Of a DNA stretch of 64,000 nucleotides, positions 52,906 through 62,908 are shown in pieces. Under the pieces are notes generated by a model. It saw nothing but the letters and a program-made list of their open reading frames with translations, did no database searches and was not told the DNA's origin. Position 1 is the stretch's first letter; each line of letters opens with the position of its first letter. A program made the translations under genes and the position numbers. The stretch is from an uncultured Tenacibaculum sp. (GTDB lineage: Bacteria; Bacteroidota; Bacteroidia; Flavobacteriales; Flavobacteriaceae): NCBI RefSeq assembly GCF_947498805.1, contig NZ_CANMLT010000005.1, forward strand, positions 124,001 through 188,000, in the 5' to 3' direction.

Positions 52906-53907
52906 TTATTGTTTTTTATAAACGGATGGTGTAACTCCGGTTCTCTTTTTAAATGCTAAATTAAAAGAAGTAACATTTCCAAAGCCAGATTCATAAGCAA
53001 TAGTGGCAATTTTTTCATTTTTAAACACAGGGTCTTTAAGAAGTTCTTTTGCTTTTTCCACACGATATTGATTCACAAAATCATAAAAATTCTGTTCTGT
53101 GTTTTCGTTGATCGCTTGTGAAATGTCTCTTGATTTTACCTGCAACTTTTCTGCAACAATATCAAGGCTCACTTTATCATTAAGATAAATGCTTTCACTT
53201 TTAAAAAGTCTTATAATTTGTTGGAATAAGGATTGAGAATCTTTTTTATCTAAGTGAGAGCTACTGTATTTTTGAATTTGCAAACGATGTTGATGCAAAA
53301 AAAGGTAACTAAAGGCATAAATTAACAAGGAATAGAATATGGGTCCTCTAATATAATAGTAAGTGAAATCCAATAAATTTCCAACATAGTGTATCCAAAT
53401 AAGCGTTGCTCCGATTAAAATTTTTCGATACCAACTAAATAAATTCTCGTTAACTTTTGATTTATTCTTATAAAGATAATTCCAAGATACGATAAGATAA
53501 AAAAGTAAATGAAATACAACTATTCCATAATTCCAAAATGACTCAAAATGCCCTTCTCTTGGCACAAACGGAATTAAAAATAGAAACAAAAAAAATGGCA
53601 GAAAATGCAAATACATTTTAAACGTTACCTCTTTATTTTTTTCAAAAAGAGTTACACCATACAACCATAACGCTGGAGAGGCTATTAATATTCCAGAAAT
53701 CCCTATGTTATTTTGCCAGTTTTCTAGAGGTACATAATAGTTCAATACCGACTTACCTACTCTAATTGTCAACCCCAATAAAAAAAGTCCCAGAAAAAAA
53801 TGCTTTTTTCTACTTCCATTTTTAAGAGTAAAAACATAAAAACTTAAAAATAATCCTTGTGCCAATCCAAGAGTAGCAAGCACTAAGATAAGACCAGTTG
53901 TTAACAT
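52906..53907 (-). CDS. AraC family regulator with membrane N-terminus
   Basis: 333 residues. Six or seven hydrophobic helices fill residues 5-210, followed by a linker and an AraC-type DNA-binding domain at about 230-330 (VSLDIVAEKLQVKSRDISQA; IATIAYESGFGNVTSFNLAF). Same plan as the regulator at 44734 but clearly a different protein. It lies 89 bases upstream of the ankyrin/DinB/NTF2 unit, on the same strand, and is a natural candidate to control it. Confidence 0.88.
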   Translation of the reverse strand: MLTTGLILVLATLGLAQGLFLSFYVFTLKNGSRKKHFFLGLFLLGLTIRVGKSVLNYYVPLENWQNNIGISGILIASPALWLYGVTLFEKNKEVTFKMYLHFLPFFLFLFLIPFVPREGHFESFWNYGIVVFHLLFYLIVSWNYLYKNKSKVNENLFSWYRKILIGATLIWIHYVGNLLDFTYYYIRGPIFYSLLIYAFSYLFLHQHRLQIQKYSSSHLDKKDSQSLFQQIIRLFKSESIYLNDKVSLDIVAEKLQVKSRDISQAINENTEQNFYDFVNQYRVEKAKELLKDPVFKNEKIATIAYESGFGNVTSFNLAFKKRTGVTPSVYKKQ

Positions 53908-54454
53908 CGTTTAATTTAAATTTTAAAAGTTAAGTATTGATTTCGTAAAACTCAACAATTCTGCTCCAAAATCTTTTTAAAAACATGTATCCTTTAATAA
54001 TTTAATCTTCTAATTCACTAAATTAAAAATGCTTGTAAAGCTATTATTTTCAATTTTAGAAAAATTAAGAATAAATCAAAAGGCAAAATCTGCAATTCAA
54101 AGCAATATAAAATCTTATTTAAATAATAATAGTAACTCTTTAGCATTAGAATATCTACTTAGTATTATATCTGAATAGGAGTTAAACGTTAATTCTGACT
54201 TGAAAAATAAATTTATGCGATTGGGAAGTTTATTGAAATGGATGATGACCTAATAGATTAATTACTTCAAGCATTACCCTGAATTGATTTACAAAATAAA
54301 ACCAAGGCTAAACACGGCGAAATATCCTCTTATTAGTTTGAAAACATAAATATTGGACTCAAAAGAACTTTATATTATAAATTTATAATTCCTCTAGAAT
54401 CATTTGATTCAGTTTATTAAGTTTTGACCACAGTCAAAAGAAACTTCAATTGTT
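53908..54454. other. Gene-poor stretch with decayed coding sequence
   Basis: 547 bases hold only a 49-codon frame at 54029-54178 and short frames broken by stops (for example ATGGATGATGACC followed by TAA near 54238). The pattern suggests remnants of former genes. There is no hairpin, repeat or tRNA that I can support. Confidence 0.5.
54029..54178 (+). CDS. Possible small protein or gene remnant, 49 aa
   Basis: The ATG at 54029 opens a 49-residue frame ending TAG at 54176-54178. It starts MLVKLLFSILEKLRINQKAK and continues with an Asn/Ser-rich stretch and LALEYLLSIISE. It looks amphipathic and helical. No family is recognised. The following 250 bases contain no continuation, so it may be the surviving N-terminus of a longer gene. 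Confidence 0.3.
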   Translation: MLVKLLFSILEKLRINQKAKSAIQSNIKSYLNNNSNSLALEYLLSIISE

Positions 54455-54730
54455 ATGGAATGGATTCAATTAGATATAAATAATCCTTTTGAATTAGATA
54501 GAATCAATATAGTTACAACTCCAGAAGATGATACGCAATCATCAATCTATATTGGTACTAGACATACCCCTAGTGATATTAAAAACATGAAATTTAGACA
54601 GATCGAAAAAGACAAATATGAAGTTATTTGTGAATTGTTCGCAGAGTTTGAATACGAATCAGTAGCAAAAAATGAACTACTTAATTTTAAAACTATACTT
54701 CAAGTAAATCGAGATATCAAAGAAGAATAA
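54455..54730 (+). CDS. Hypothetical small soluble protein
   Basis: 91 residues from the ATG at 54455. Acidic with beta-type segments (ELDRINIVTTPEDD, SSIYIGTRH) and a C-terminal helix (LNFKTILQVNRDIKEE). No signal peptide or known motif. It is preceded by decayed sequence and could be intact or a remnant of a larger gene. Confidence 0.45.
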   Translation: MEWIQLDINNPFELDRINIVTTPEDDTQSSIYIGTRHTPSDIKNMKFRQIEKDKYEVICELFAEFEYESVAKNELLNFKTILQVNRDIKEE

Positions 54731-54894
54731 GGATAACTACACATCATAAAAATATACAATTAATTACTCGGTTTTGTTCATTTTAGAACTTGTTTACTAA
54801 AAAACAAAAACCAATAATTTTTAATTACATTTGCTAAAAAAATTGAAAATAATTTTACTTAAAAAATTATCTAGAAGCTTAATATTAAAAAACT

Positions 54895-56550
54895 ATGAAA
54901 AGAAAAATTTACCTTCTTCTTATTTTAGCACTTACAATTAATTGTAGTTCAAATAATGAAACAACTATAGATGAGACTAATGAAAATGAGGTTTCAAAAC
55001 CAGTTTTAAACATCACAAACTTCACTGCTAAAATTAACTCTCCATCTCAAAAAAGAGATTACTCTTATCATAAACAAGGTTATGAAGGTATTTTTGAGAA
55101 ACCAGAAGACTTAAAAGTTTTTAATGGGAGTATCAACATTAGCTATGGAAATAACTCAGCAGAATTAAAAAACACTGATATTCAATTAATTTGGAGAAGT
55201 AATATTGATGGAATTTTGTTTCAAGGGAATCCTGATGAAGCTTTTGAAAGTGAAGTTGAAAAAAAATTAACTAAAGGAGTTCACACCGTATTTTTTGAGG
55301 CTTCAATTCCAAGTGAAAATATAAATATAAAAGACTCAATAATACTATCTAACAACATAAAGCTTAAAACATTAAGCACAGGTACATCTGTAAAGTTAGA
55401 TTGGACAAAATATGAAGGTAGTGACTTTGTTTCATACAAAATTTATGGCGAAGGATTTATTCCTATAACAGAAATTAACGACATTAATAAATTAGAGTAT
55501 GAGGTAACAAATTTTGATTCGCTCGTAGAAAAAAAAGTATATCAAGTTATAGTTGAAACAAATGAAAATTATGACCATGTTATAGGAAGCAATATTGAAA
55601 GTATGCACCCTGGTATTTTTATTGACTTTCCTTATTATATTTCTAAAATAATAAAAGACCCTTCAAGAGAAAAACTGTATGCCTTAGTTGGTAATAAAAG
55701 TTACGAATCTGATGTTTATGGTTTGTTAATTATTGATGTAAATGATCAAACCTTTAAAATCAATACTCATATATTAAAAGATGATATTTTTGCTGATTTA
55801 GATATTTCTCCTGACGGAGAACACCTATTTTTATGTCAAGAGAGAGTTGATAAACTCACCAAAGTTAACCTGAACACACTTGAAGCAAAAACTTTTCCAA
55901 CCCATACTAGCGGATGGGGAATTCACAAAATAGAAGTTGGAAATAACAACCTTCTCTACTGTCATAGAGACCCTCCAACATCAGGTTCTACTACCTTCTG
56001 GATATATAATGGTAATAATGGAGATTTAGTTAGGGCTCAAACCGGTGGATTAAGTCATGGTGATATCGAATTCAATTCAACAAACAACACCTTATATGCT
56101 GGAGAAAGCAATACTAGCAACGGAAGAATGTATAAAATGTCGGTAAGTGGAAATTCTATTAATTTAGATACAAATTACCCTATTTGGCCAAACGGTGTCT
56201 CACACCCATATCCGTTCATCTTATTATCTAATGATAACCAAAGTATTTTTTGGGAAAATTATCAATTAGATTTAGATTTGAATGTCATTAGAACATTTAA
56301 TACTGCTATTAAGGCATGTAGTACAAAGAATAATTATTTGGCAGATTATGAAAAAATCTACAACTATTCAGATTTAAGTATTGCATACGAGTTTAAAGGA
56401 ATACCTGAAGGAACTTTTATATTAAATTCTGTAACATTTTCAGATGATAAAACTCTAATTTATTCTCGAGCAAATCAATCAAATGTTAAGTACGCGACAG
56501 ACCCATACTACAAAGCCCAAACATACTTATTTAAATTTGAAATAGACTAA
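54895..56550 (+). CDS. Lipoprotein with FN3-like and beta-propeller-like domains
   Basis: 551 residues with lipobox TINC at about residue 17. An acidic linker (ETTIDETNENEVSKP) is followed by a first beta-sandwich (about 30-150), an FN3-like segment (KLDWTKYEGSDFVSYKIYGE, about 165-235) and a C-terminal half with repeated short blades (YALVGNKSYESDVYGLLIID; DLDISPDGEHLFLCQE; DIEFNSTNNTLYAGES; FILLSNDNQSIFWENY) in the manner of a YVTN-type beta-propeller. It is likely surface-exposed and used for binding. No enzyme motif is seen. It stands alone. Confidence 0.7.
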   Translation: MKRKIYLLLILALTINCSSNNETTIDETNENEVSKPVLNITNFTAKINSPSQKRDYSYHKQGYEGIFEKPEDLKVFNGSINISYGNNSAELKNTDIQLIWRSNIDGILFQGNPDEAFESEVEKKLTKGVHTVFFEASIPSENINIKDSIILSNNIKLKTLSTGTSVKLDWTKYEGSDFVSYKIYGEGFIPITEINDINKLEYEVTNFDSLVEKKVYQVIVETNENYDHVIGSNIESMHPGIFIDFPYYISKIIKDPSREKLYALVGNKSYESDVYGLLIIDVNDQTFKINTHILKDDIFADLDISPDGEHLFLCQERVDKLTKVNLNTLEAKTFPTHTSGWGIHKIEVGNNNLLYCHRDPPTSGSTTFWIYNGNNGDLVRAQTGGLSHGDIEFNSTNNTLYAGESNTSNGRMYKMSVSGNSINLDTNYPIWPNGVSHPYPFILLSNDNQSIFWENYQLDLDLNVIRTFNTAIKACSTKNNYLADYEKIYNYSDLSIAYEFKGIPEGTFILNSVTFSDDKTLIYSRANQSNVKYATDPYYKAQTYLFKFEID

Positions 56551-56725
56551 TGTTGGTCTCCAACAAAATGTATAATTTATTGCAATCTCATACTAAATAA
56601 AAATCAGATATTAAAAACTGAAGGGTTTTGAATTTTAACAAAATGAAAACAGGATAATTATAACGTCTGAATCTCTTCAACGGAAAATTATATACAAGTA
56701 ATTTTTACACAAAAAAACCATTAGC

Positions 56726-57508
56726 ATGAAAAAGAAAATAACCACACTATTGCTTTTAGCAATTTTTACAAATTTTGGATATGCTCAATCCAACAAAATT
56801 AACATCAAAACCAAACATTTAACTGAAGCGAACTATTTAAAAGCAGATGATTTTTACTTGACTCATTATTTATACGTTGACTTGTTCTTAAGAGAAAAAT
56901 TATTTCCAGAAGCAACAACTGAAGAGGTTGCTTCTATTTTAAAAGCTCTTAAAAAATACGTTTCACCAGAGAACAAATTAGATGTAGAAATTGAAAAACC
57001 AGGAAAGAGAAATTACTTAATTCGATTTACCATTTTAAAGAAAAATGACGGAACTGTACTTTTAATCGCTTTTACAAATTGGACAGTAAAGAAAAAAGAA
57101 TTTGAAAAAGAAATTAAAATAGAAAATGATTCTTACACCAGATGGTATTTTCTAAATGGAAACAAAATGACTTACAGAAACGATATGTCAAATCAGAATA
57201 ATTACTCAACTATGGATAATCCTAATTTGGCAAGTGCTTATCTATTCGATGAACTCTCTGATAATGATTCCAAAACAGAAAGCTCCATAAAAGAATACCT
57301 GAACCAAGGTTATTTAAATGTATATGATAAACTTCTAGCAAACTTAATTCTCCTAAAATATCACATTTTTAAAGGAGAAAACGACAAAATCACAAAGCAA
57401 ACTGAACACTTGACTATGTTATTTGAACAAAATAAAAACGCAATTAACTTGGAAGTTTTCCAAATGATTTTTGATGCTACGAAATTTCAAATCGAATTAT
57501 TGAAATAA
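56726..57508 (+). CDS. Secreted protein of unknown function
   Basis: 260 residues with a signal peptide (KKITTLLLLAIFTNFGYAQS; cleavage near residue 20). The mature part is mostly helical and lysine-rich, with a strand block in the middle (KRNYLIRFTILKKNDGTVLL). No family is recognised. The next gene, 15 bases downstream, also encodes an exported protein, so the two may form an operon. Confidence 0.6.
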   Translation: MKKKITTLLLLAIFTNFGYAQSNKINIKTKHLTEANYLKADDFYLTHYLYVDLFLREKLFPEATTEEVASILKALKKYVSPENKLDVEIEKPGKRNYLIRFTILKKNDGTVLLIAFTNWTVKKKEFEKEIKIENDSYTRWYFLNGNKMTYRNDMSNQNNYSTMDNPNLASAYLFDELSDNDSKTESSIKEYLNQGYLNVYDKLLANLILLKYHIFKGENDKITKQTEHLTMLFEQNKNAINLEVFQMIFDATKFQIELLK

Positions 57509-57523
57509 TACTACACCCATCAT

Positions 57524-58330
57524 TTGAGAAATGCGATTTTCATATTAAGTTTTATTTTCAGTACTTTAATTTATGCTCAAAGCCCTGAATCATCAACTCT
57601 GTATAAAAAAGAGTATTCTGATTTACTAAACTATATTCCACAAAATCTAAAAGCTGATTCTATTCATAAACTCCAAAGCCCAATTTTAAAAGGCAGCTTA
57701 AATACGATTGGGAGTTTAAAACTCTATTATGAATTTAAAGAAGACTTAAAACTATCTGATAATGACAAAAAATGGTTGGAAAATAGAATTGAACAAATCG
57801 CAAAAGAATTGTTTGTTGATGGAAAAAAAATATTGATAAGTATAGTTGGAGGGTTTTCCGGTTGTCCAAACAAAATGTTTGACACTTTCAGACTAAAAAA
57901 TATTGAGGTTATCAACTTAAAGTTTTGTCATAGTTGTATTGGCTCTGGTAGAGATGAAGATTTTATCGAAATATTTAACAATAAGATGTATGCTTTGATG
58001 AAAATTGAACCTCCAAATAGAAAAACACATCAATTCTATGGGAAGTTCAATGGATACAATAAAAGTTATAAGGGAATTGAATTATTCCTAGCTGAAGACA
58101 GAACATTTAAATTTTGGAACAGAAAAGGACACAATTCAAATTTTACTGAAGGTTTCTGGAAAAACAGAAATGATACATTGATTTTAAATTCACAAACTTT
58201 GACCAAAAGTGATAACTTAACTCCTACTTTATCAAGTTCTAAATGGATTGAATTTAAAGATTTAAAGTTTCTACTAAAAAAAGAAAAGATGACTGAATTA
58301 GATAATGGGAAAAGAAAATTAAAAAAATAA
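57524..58330 (+). CDS. Secreted protein of unknown function
   Basis: 268 residues from a TTG at 57524, which is the only start giving the full signal peptide (NAIFILSFIFSTLIYAQS). The centre holds the motif VGGFSGCPNKMFDTFRLK and a nearby LKFCHSCIGSGRDEDF with a CxxC pair that could bind metal or form a disulfide. The C-terminal third looks like a lipocalin-type strand set (TFKFWNRKGHNSNFTEGFWK; NDTLILNSQTLTK). It lies 15 bases after another exported protein gene. The function is unknown. Confidence 0.6.
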   Translation: MRNAIFILSFIFSTLIYAQSPESSTLYKKEYSDLLNYIPQNLKADSIHKLQSPILKGSLNTIGSLKLYYEFKEDLKLSDNDKKWLENRIEQIAKELFVDGKKILISIVGGFSGCPNKMFDTFRLKNIEVINLKFCHSCIGSGRDEDFIEIFNNKMYALMKIEPPNRKTHQFYGKFNGYNKSYKGIELFLAEDRTFKFWNRKGHNSNFTEGFWKNRNDTLILNSQTLTKSDNLTPTLSSSKWIEFKDLKFLLKKEKMTELDNGKRKLKK

Positions 58331-58555
58331 AAACTATAGTTAACAATATATAACCACAGTCGCATCAGTTTCTAGTATTCTTCGACTTCACTCAACAGAA
58401 GCTATAATCAACATAGAATTGCTAAGTCTTGCGTTTAAACCAATAATAATCGCTAACTTCCCCATTAGCTAAATGACTATAAGAAAGCTTTATATCAAAG
58501 CAAAAAACAGAACTGAAATAGAAATCAAACCATTTAGTCTTAAAAAAACAAACAC

Positions 58556-59812
58556 ATGAAAAAAATAATTATCGCATTGCTTTTTGGAACCACATTTTTA
58601 TCATGTAATCACAAAGAAAAGAAGAACAACTCATCTTCAAATGAAAATCAAATTGTTATAAAATCTTTAACAGCAGAATTAGACTCAATTCAAAAAAATG
58701 GAGATATAATTGGGTTTTCAGTGGCAATAGCTAATCAAAACGGAATTCTTTACGAAAACGGTTTTGGGCTTTCTAATGTAGAAACCAAAGAAAAGTATAC
58801 TAAAAATACGATACAGCATATTGCTTCAGTTTCTAAAACTTTGATAGGTGTTTCTTTAATGAAAGCAAAAGAAATTGGTAAACTAAATCTTGACGACCCA
58901 ATTGAAAATTATTTACCATTTAAGGTAAGAAACCCTAATTATCCAGATGAAGTTATCACTATAAGACATCTTGCTACTCATACCTCCGCTATAAACGATA
59001 CAGAGCAGTATATGGAAAAAGCCTGGGTTATCGCTAATAACCAAAATTTAGAAAATATTAGGACAGATTATCATTCTCAGAAATTAAACTCTTGGGATAA
59101 AAATATCCCAATGGAAGATTATTTGAAAGGTTATTTAGAAAAGGATGGAGTAAATTATCAGGATGATAATTTTATCAATTTTAAACCAGGAACAAAGTTT
59201 AATTATTCAAATATAGGAGCCACATTGGCCGCATTAATAATTGAAAAAGCAACTGGAATGTCATTTGATAAATTTACTGCCAAATACATTTTAAAGCCAC
59301 TCAAAATGAATTCAACAGGTTGGTCGCTAAATGATGTCAATATCTCTAATCATTCAAGGCTATACAGAGATGATAAATCTTTATTACCCTTTTATACGGC
59401 AATTACATATCCAGATGGAATGCTTATATCTTCAAGTAATGATATGGCAAAATACCTTAATGAATTGATTAAAGGGTTTATTGGAAAAGGAACGATTTTA
59501 AATAAAGATAGCTATAAAGAACTCTATAAAGAACAACTAACCGAAAATCATTTTGAAGAAGGCGAACGTAACGCAGGGCATCCTTATGATGGAGATTATA
59601 ATCCTGCTATTTTTATTGGCCATAGTGCTTTAGGTTTTGTTGGCCACTCTGGAGGGGATGCTGGAGTTTCAACCTGGATGTATTTTAACAAAAAAACACT
59701 GAAAGGAATGTATATAGTTGTAAATACAGATTTGGGTGATCGAAAAAAAGAACAAGAATATTATGCCATCTGGGATAAAATAGTTGAATACTCGGACAAA
59801 CTAAACAACTAA
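58556..59812 (+). CDS. Serine hydrolase, class C beta-lactamase fold, lipoprotein
   Basis: 418 residues with lipobox LSC at Cys17. The three catalytic motifs are intact: SVSK with Ser91 and Lys94 (QHIASVSKTLIG), YSN at 217-219 (KFNYSNIGA), and HSGG at 364-367 (VGHSGGDAG). The family covers beta-lactamases, D-aminopeptidases and esterases; without acid-base loop details the substrate is open. An exported, lipid-anchored esterase or peptidase is most likely. It contrasts with the fusion protein at 47808, whose equivalents of these residues are changed. Confidence 0.9.
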   Translation: MKKIIIALLFGTTFLSCNHKEKKNNSSSNENQIVIKSLTAELDSIQKNGDIIGFSVAIANQNGILYENGFGLSNVETKEKYTKNTIQHIASVSKTLIGVSLMKAKEIGKLNLDDPIENYLPFKVRNPNYPDEVITIRHLATHTSAINDTEQYMEKAWVIANNQNLENIRTDYHSQKLNSWDKNIPMEDYLKGYLEKDGVNYQDDNFINFKPGTKFNYSNIGATLAALIIEKATGMSFDKFTAKYILKPLKMNSTGWSLNDVNISNHSRLYRDDKSLLPFYTAITYPDGMLISSSNDMAKYLNELIKGFIGKGTILNKDSYKELYKEQLTENHFEEGERNAGHPYDGDYNPAIFIGHSALGFVGHSGGDAGVSTWMYFNKKTLKGMYIVVNTDLGDRKKEQEYYAIWDKIVEYSDKLNN

Positions 59813-59873
59813 GGTCTACAAATAACACAGTGTAAAAGTTGCAAACCAAAATATAAACTCAAAACAACGGTCT

Positions 59874-60443
59874 TTGCAAAAAAATGTTATAAGTAATTTG
59901 AAAGAGAAAGAAAAAATATTATTAATTCTTGATTTAGACGAAACCCTTATTCATGCAACTGAAACAAAACTTGAAATAAATTATGACTTTCAGTATGCCC
60001 AATATTATATTTACAAACGACCTAATTTAATTGAATTTCTGATTGAAATGAATCAGTATTTTGAGCTTGCTGTTTGGTCTTCTGCTGACGATAAATATGT
60101 GAACGATATTGTAAAATTAATCAAACCTCCAGAAATAAAATTTGAATTTGTTTGGGCTCGTAGCCGATGTACCCCGAGACGTAACTATGAATTAGACAGA
60201 TATGTCCATGAAAAACGATTAAAAAAAATTAAAAAACAAGGCTTCAGACTTGAAAAGTCTTTGATTGTAGATGATTCACCAGAAAAAACAAGAGACAATT
60301 TTGGCAATGCAATTTATATCATGCCATTTAAAGGAAATCAAAGTGACAATGAATTAAATTTATTATCTGAATTTCTTAAAACAATAAAAGATTCAGAAAA
60401 TGTACGAAGAATTGAAAAAAGAGGTTGGCGAAATAGAATATGA
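59874..60443 (+). CDS. HAD-family phosphatase of NIF/FCP1-SCP type
   Basis: 189 residues from a TTG at 59874; a second TTG at 59898 (MKEKEKILLILDLDET) is equally possible. The signature DLDETLIH with nucleophile Asp20 and Asp22 is that of the NLI-interacting/CTD phosphatase group (FCP1/SCP, motif DxDxT). It is followed by the family's YKRPNLIEFL, AVWSSADDKYVNDIV and SLIVDDSPEKTRDNFGNAIY. In eukaryotes these enzymes act on phosphoserine of RNA polymerase II; bacterial members are scattered and uncharacterised. Sporadic occurrence suggests horizontal transfer. Confidence 0.85.
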   Translation: MQKNVISNLKEKEKILLILDLDETLIHATETKLEINYDFQYAQYYIYKRPNLIEFLIEMNQYFELAVWSSADDKYVNDIVKLIKPPEIKFEFVWARSRCTPRRNYELDRYVHEKRLKKIKKQGFRLEKSLIVDDSPEKTRDNFGNAIYIMPFKGNQSDNELNLLSEFLKTIKDSENVRRIEKRGWRNRI

Positions 60444-60560
60444 AGTTCAAAATGTTGGAAACAATTAAACGAATAAAAAAACTAACACACAGCAATTACC
60501 ATGATTGATTATAGTTTTGAATCAACGAAATTATAGACGAGACCGTTATACTCACTTAAG

Positions 60561-61364
60561 ATGAAGAGAATAATTTATATCATATTGCTAACTTTTTCCT
60601 TTACAAAAGTTTTTGCTCAGGAAGAGGAAAAACTACATACTTATTGTCAAAATTTTAAATATCAAGAGATAGAAGATTGTCTAAATGATTTTCAGAAAAA
60701 GTCTACTGATAAAATAAAGTATAAATGGCGAACTGTGCTGGAAAGAGAATTAGTAAATGATTTTTTTGAGCAGGATATCAAGTTTACTAAAACGGTTAAA
60801 AAAGAAGAAACAGTCTTAAATTATACTGTATATAATTACAATTTAAAACTGATTAAAAAGAAAGGTGGAGACATAGCTTTTTACAAACTAACTAGACTCA
60901 AAAATGTAAAATCAAACGGTGAATGGATTCCTAAAGAAATGGTTCTAAGTGAAAACTCAAATAAAATGATGAGAGAATTAGAATCAGCATTCGAAAAAGT
61001 ATATTCACAGCCATTAAATCATAATGAATTATTTGAATCAGGTATTGTTTATGGACGCATTTGTGGACGTGTAAGAGGAGTACCTGGATACAGAGGAAAA
61101 CTTAACCAACTGCTAAATTCGAAAGACTCTGAAGAATTAGTAAAATGGTTAAAATCGACTGTTGTCGAAATTCAACTCTACGCAATTGATGGAATTTTAA
61201 CTTTAAGGAAAGATGGAGTTGTTTTTGATAAAAGTATTTTTAAACTTATAGATATAATTGGTAATAAAAAAGGATTTGCAAAAACTTGTAGAAGATGTAC
61301 GCATAACGATGAACTAATAAAAACTATAGTTGAAAAAATAAAAAAAGAGCATACCAAAATATAG
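60561..61364 (+). CDS. Secreted protein of unknown function
   Basis: 267 residues with a signal peptide (RIIYIILLTFSFTKVFAQ; cleavage near residue 20). The mature part is basic and helical, with cysteines at CQNFKYQEIEDC, GRICGRVRG, and a C-terminal CRRCTH that could bind metal. The segment ELVKWLKSTVVEIQLYAIDG resembles a HEAT-like helix pair. No family is named. It lies between the FCP-type phosphatase gene and a small hypothetical gene in AT-rich accessory DNA. Confidence 0.6.
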   Translation: MKRIIYIILLTFSFTKVFAQEEEKLHTYCQNFKYQEIEDCLNDFQKKSTDKIKYKWRTVLERELVNDFFEQDIKFTKTVKKEETVLNYTVYNYNLKLIKKKGGDIAFYKLTRLKNVKSNGEWIPKEMVLSENSNKMMRELESAFEKVYSQPLNHNELFESGIVYGRICGRVRGVPGYRGKLNQLLNSKDSEELVKWLKSTVVEIQLYAIDGILTLRKDGVVFDKSIFKLIDIIGNKKGFAKTCRRCTHNDELIKTIVEKIKKEHTKI

Positions 61365-61415
61365 AAATGCATTAAAACGTATTTTACACTAACCGTTGTT
61401 TACAATAAGATTAAA

Positions 61416-61748
61416 ATGGCTATGCCTCAAAAAGGAACCCGAACGATACATGTGAATGATCAAAACTTTAAATGGTTGATTCGTAAAAAAGCAATATATT
61501 CTCAGACTGATTATGGAATTGGAAAATTACATATGGCTATTGAATTACAAGAAAAACCAGGATCTACTTTGTTTATTCATACAGACCGAAAACATCCAAA
61601 TGACATAGAAACAAAGACAGAAAATCCAATAAAACCTTCTGACATTTCTAATTGGATAAAGCAAGCTCTTTTATTAGGATGGAATCCTTCTGCTAAAGGA
61701 ACCCCTCTTCTGACTAAAATTGTAGATAATAAAATGGAATTAGAATGA
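61416..61748 (+). CDS. Hypothetical soluble protein
   Basis: 110 residues. The ATG at 61416 gives MAMPQKGTRTIHVNDQNFKW; the next in-frame ATG at 61422 is as good. It contains the compact pattern WLIRKKA, LHMAIEL and a C-terminal PSDISNWIKQALLLGWNPSA. This small family is common in Flavobacteriaceae, in accessory regions, without known role. There is no signal peptide. Confidence 0.6.
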   Translation: MAMPQKGTRTIHVNDQNFKWLIRKKAIYSQTDYGIGKLHMAIELQEKPGSTLFIHTDRKHPNDIETKTENPIKPSDISNWIKQALLLGWNPSAKGTPLLTKIVDNKMELE

Positions 61749-61922
61749 AATCTTACTTTACACAACAATATATAAATGTAATTAAGGTAGACTCGACTAT
61801 ACTTCGACTGCGCCAAGCACAGTTTAGAATTTACTTTTAATTACTAAAAAACCTCATTACGAAGAAACTACAAAATTTACCCTTCAGTAACTTATAGCTA
61901 AAAGAAAACATAACCCATAATT

Positions 61923-62666
61923 ATGAAAAAGACAACACTATTAATTACATTTTTACTTGTTTGTTTATCCTGTAAAAAAGGAATTAAAAAATCTGATTTT
62001 ATTGGAAATTGGAGCACTACCTCTGACACAAACGCACAAATAGATATTTCATTTTTTAAAGACTCAATGGTAATTGATAATTCTTTAATGAATGGTTCAT
62101 ATTCCAACAAATGGAAAATTAAAGGTTCAAAAATTAAACAAACACTTTTACGCGGAGACACAACTGTGCTAAGTAATGAAAACGCCATTAATTTTAAGTT
62201 TAACCTAACTAAAGACACGTTATTATTAAAATCTAAAAATGATTCTATACTTTATATTAAACTAAGAAAAATTAATAATGCTTATGAATACTTTGAAAAT
62301 AAAATTGGTCTTAAAATTGAATTAAAAAAAAGAAAAAAAAGAATAATCCCAATTAAAAACAATGAATTCAACTTCAACATCTATATAACCAAGGAAAAAG
62401 ATAAACTCATTACTAAAACTGACTACTCTAAAAACCTAAATAATCTAATTCAGCAAACACTTCAGTTTGAAACACAATTTACACATAATGAGATGGAACA
62501 ATTAAGATACGTTTTATTCATAGATAAAAGAGTATCTAAAAAACAAGTTGACTCTATTAAATCTATACTATTAACCTATCCTATTAATAAAGTATTTGAA
62601 GTTTACAACTACAAAGAAAGTAATTGGAATGAAGAACTAAGTTGGTTAGGGGAATTTGACAATTAA
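61923..62666 (+). CDS. Lipoprotein of unknown function
   Basis: 247 residues with lipobox CLSC at about residue 17. Residues 25-100 look like a small lipocalin-type beta-barrel (DFIGNWSTTSDTNAQIDISF; TLLLKSKNDSILYIKLRK). The second half is a separate domain (NNEFNFNIYITKEKDKLITK; RYVLFIDKRVSKKQVDSIKS) with a possible ferredoxin-like strand-helix pattern. No family is named. It is expected to sit in the periplasm or outer membrane. Confidence 0.6.
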   Translation: MKKTTLLITFLLVCLSCKKGIKKSDFIGNWSTTSDTNAQIDISFFKDSMVIDNSLMNGSYSNKWKIKGSKIKQTLLRGDTTVLSNENAINFKFNLTKDTLLLKSKNDSILYIKLRKINNAYEYFENKIGLKIELKKRKKRIIPIKNNEFNFNIYITKEKDKLITKTDYSKNLNNLIQQTLQFETQFTHNEMEQLRYVLFIDKRVSKKQVDSIKSILLTYPINKVFEVYNYKESNWNEELSWLGEFDN

Positions 62667-62709
62667 CTACAACCTCTAAAGTTTACAATTAATTAGGGTT
62701 AAATTTTCC

Positions 62710-62908
62710 CCTTAGAAAAACATCTAAAACTAATCATCAATGAATACATCTCATAAATTGCAAGCGCTATCAATCGAAAAAATAAAGCGAAATTTCACAC
62801 TGATTAATTCAATATATTTTTCGGAGATTATTTATGATGAAAACAACCATTTTTTTGACTTGTATCTTAAAATTGGAGCAAATGGAAATCTAACACCACA
62901 AATAAAAA
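62710..62908 (+). repeat. 199-bp direct repeat, left copy
   Basis: Repeated at 63615-63813 with offset 905, no gaps and a small number of base changes. It covers 30 bases of upstream sequence and the first 56 codons of a gene. Confidence 0.9.
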
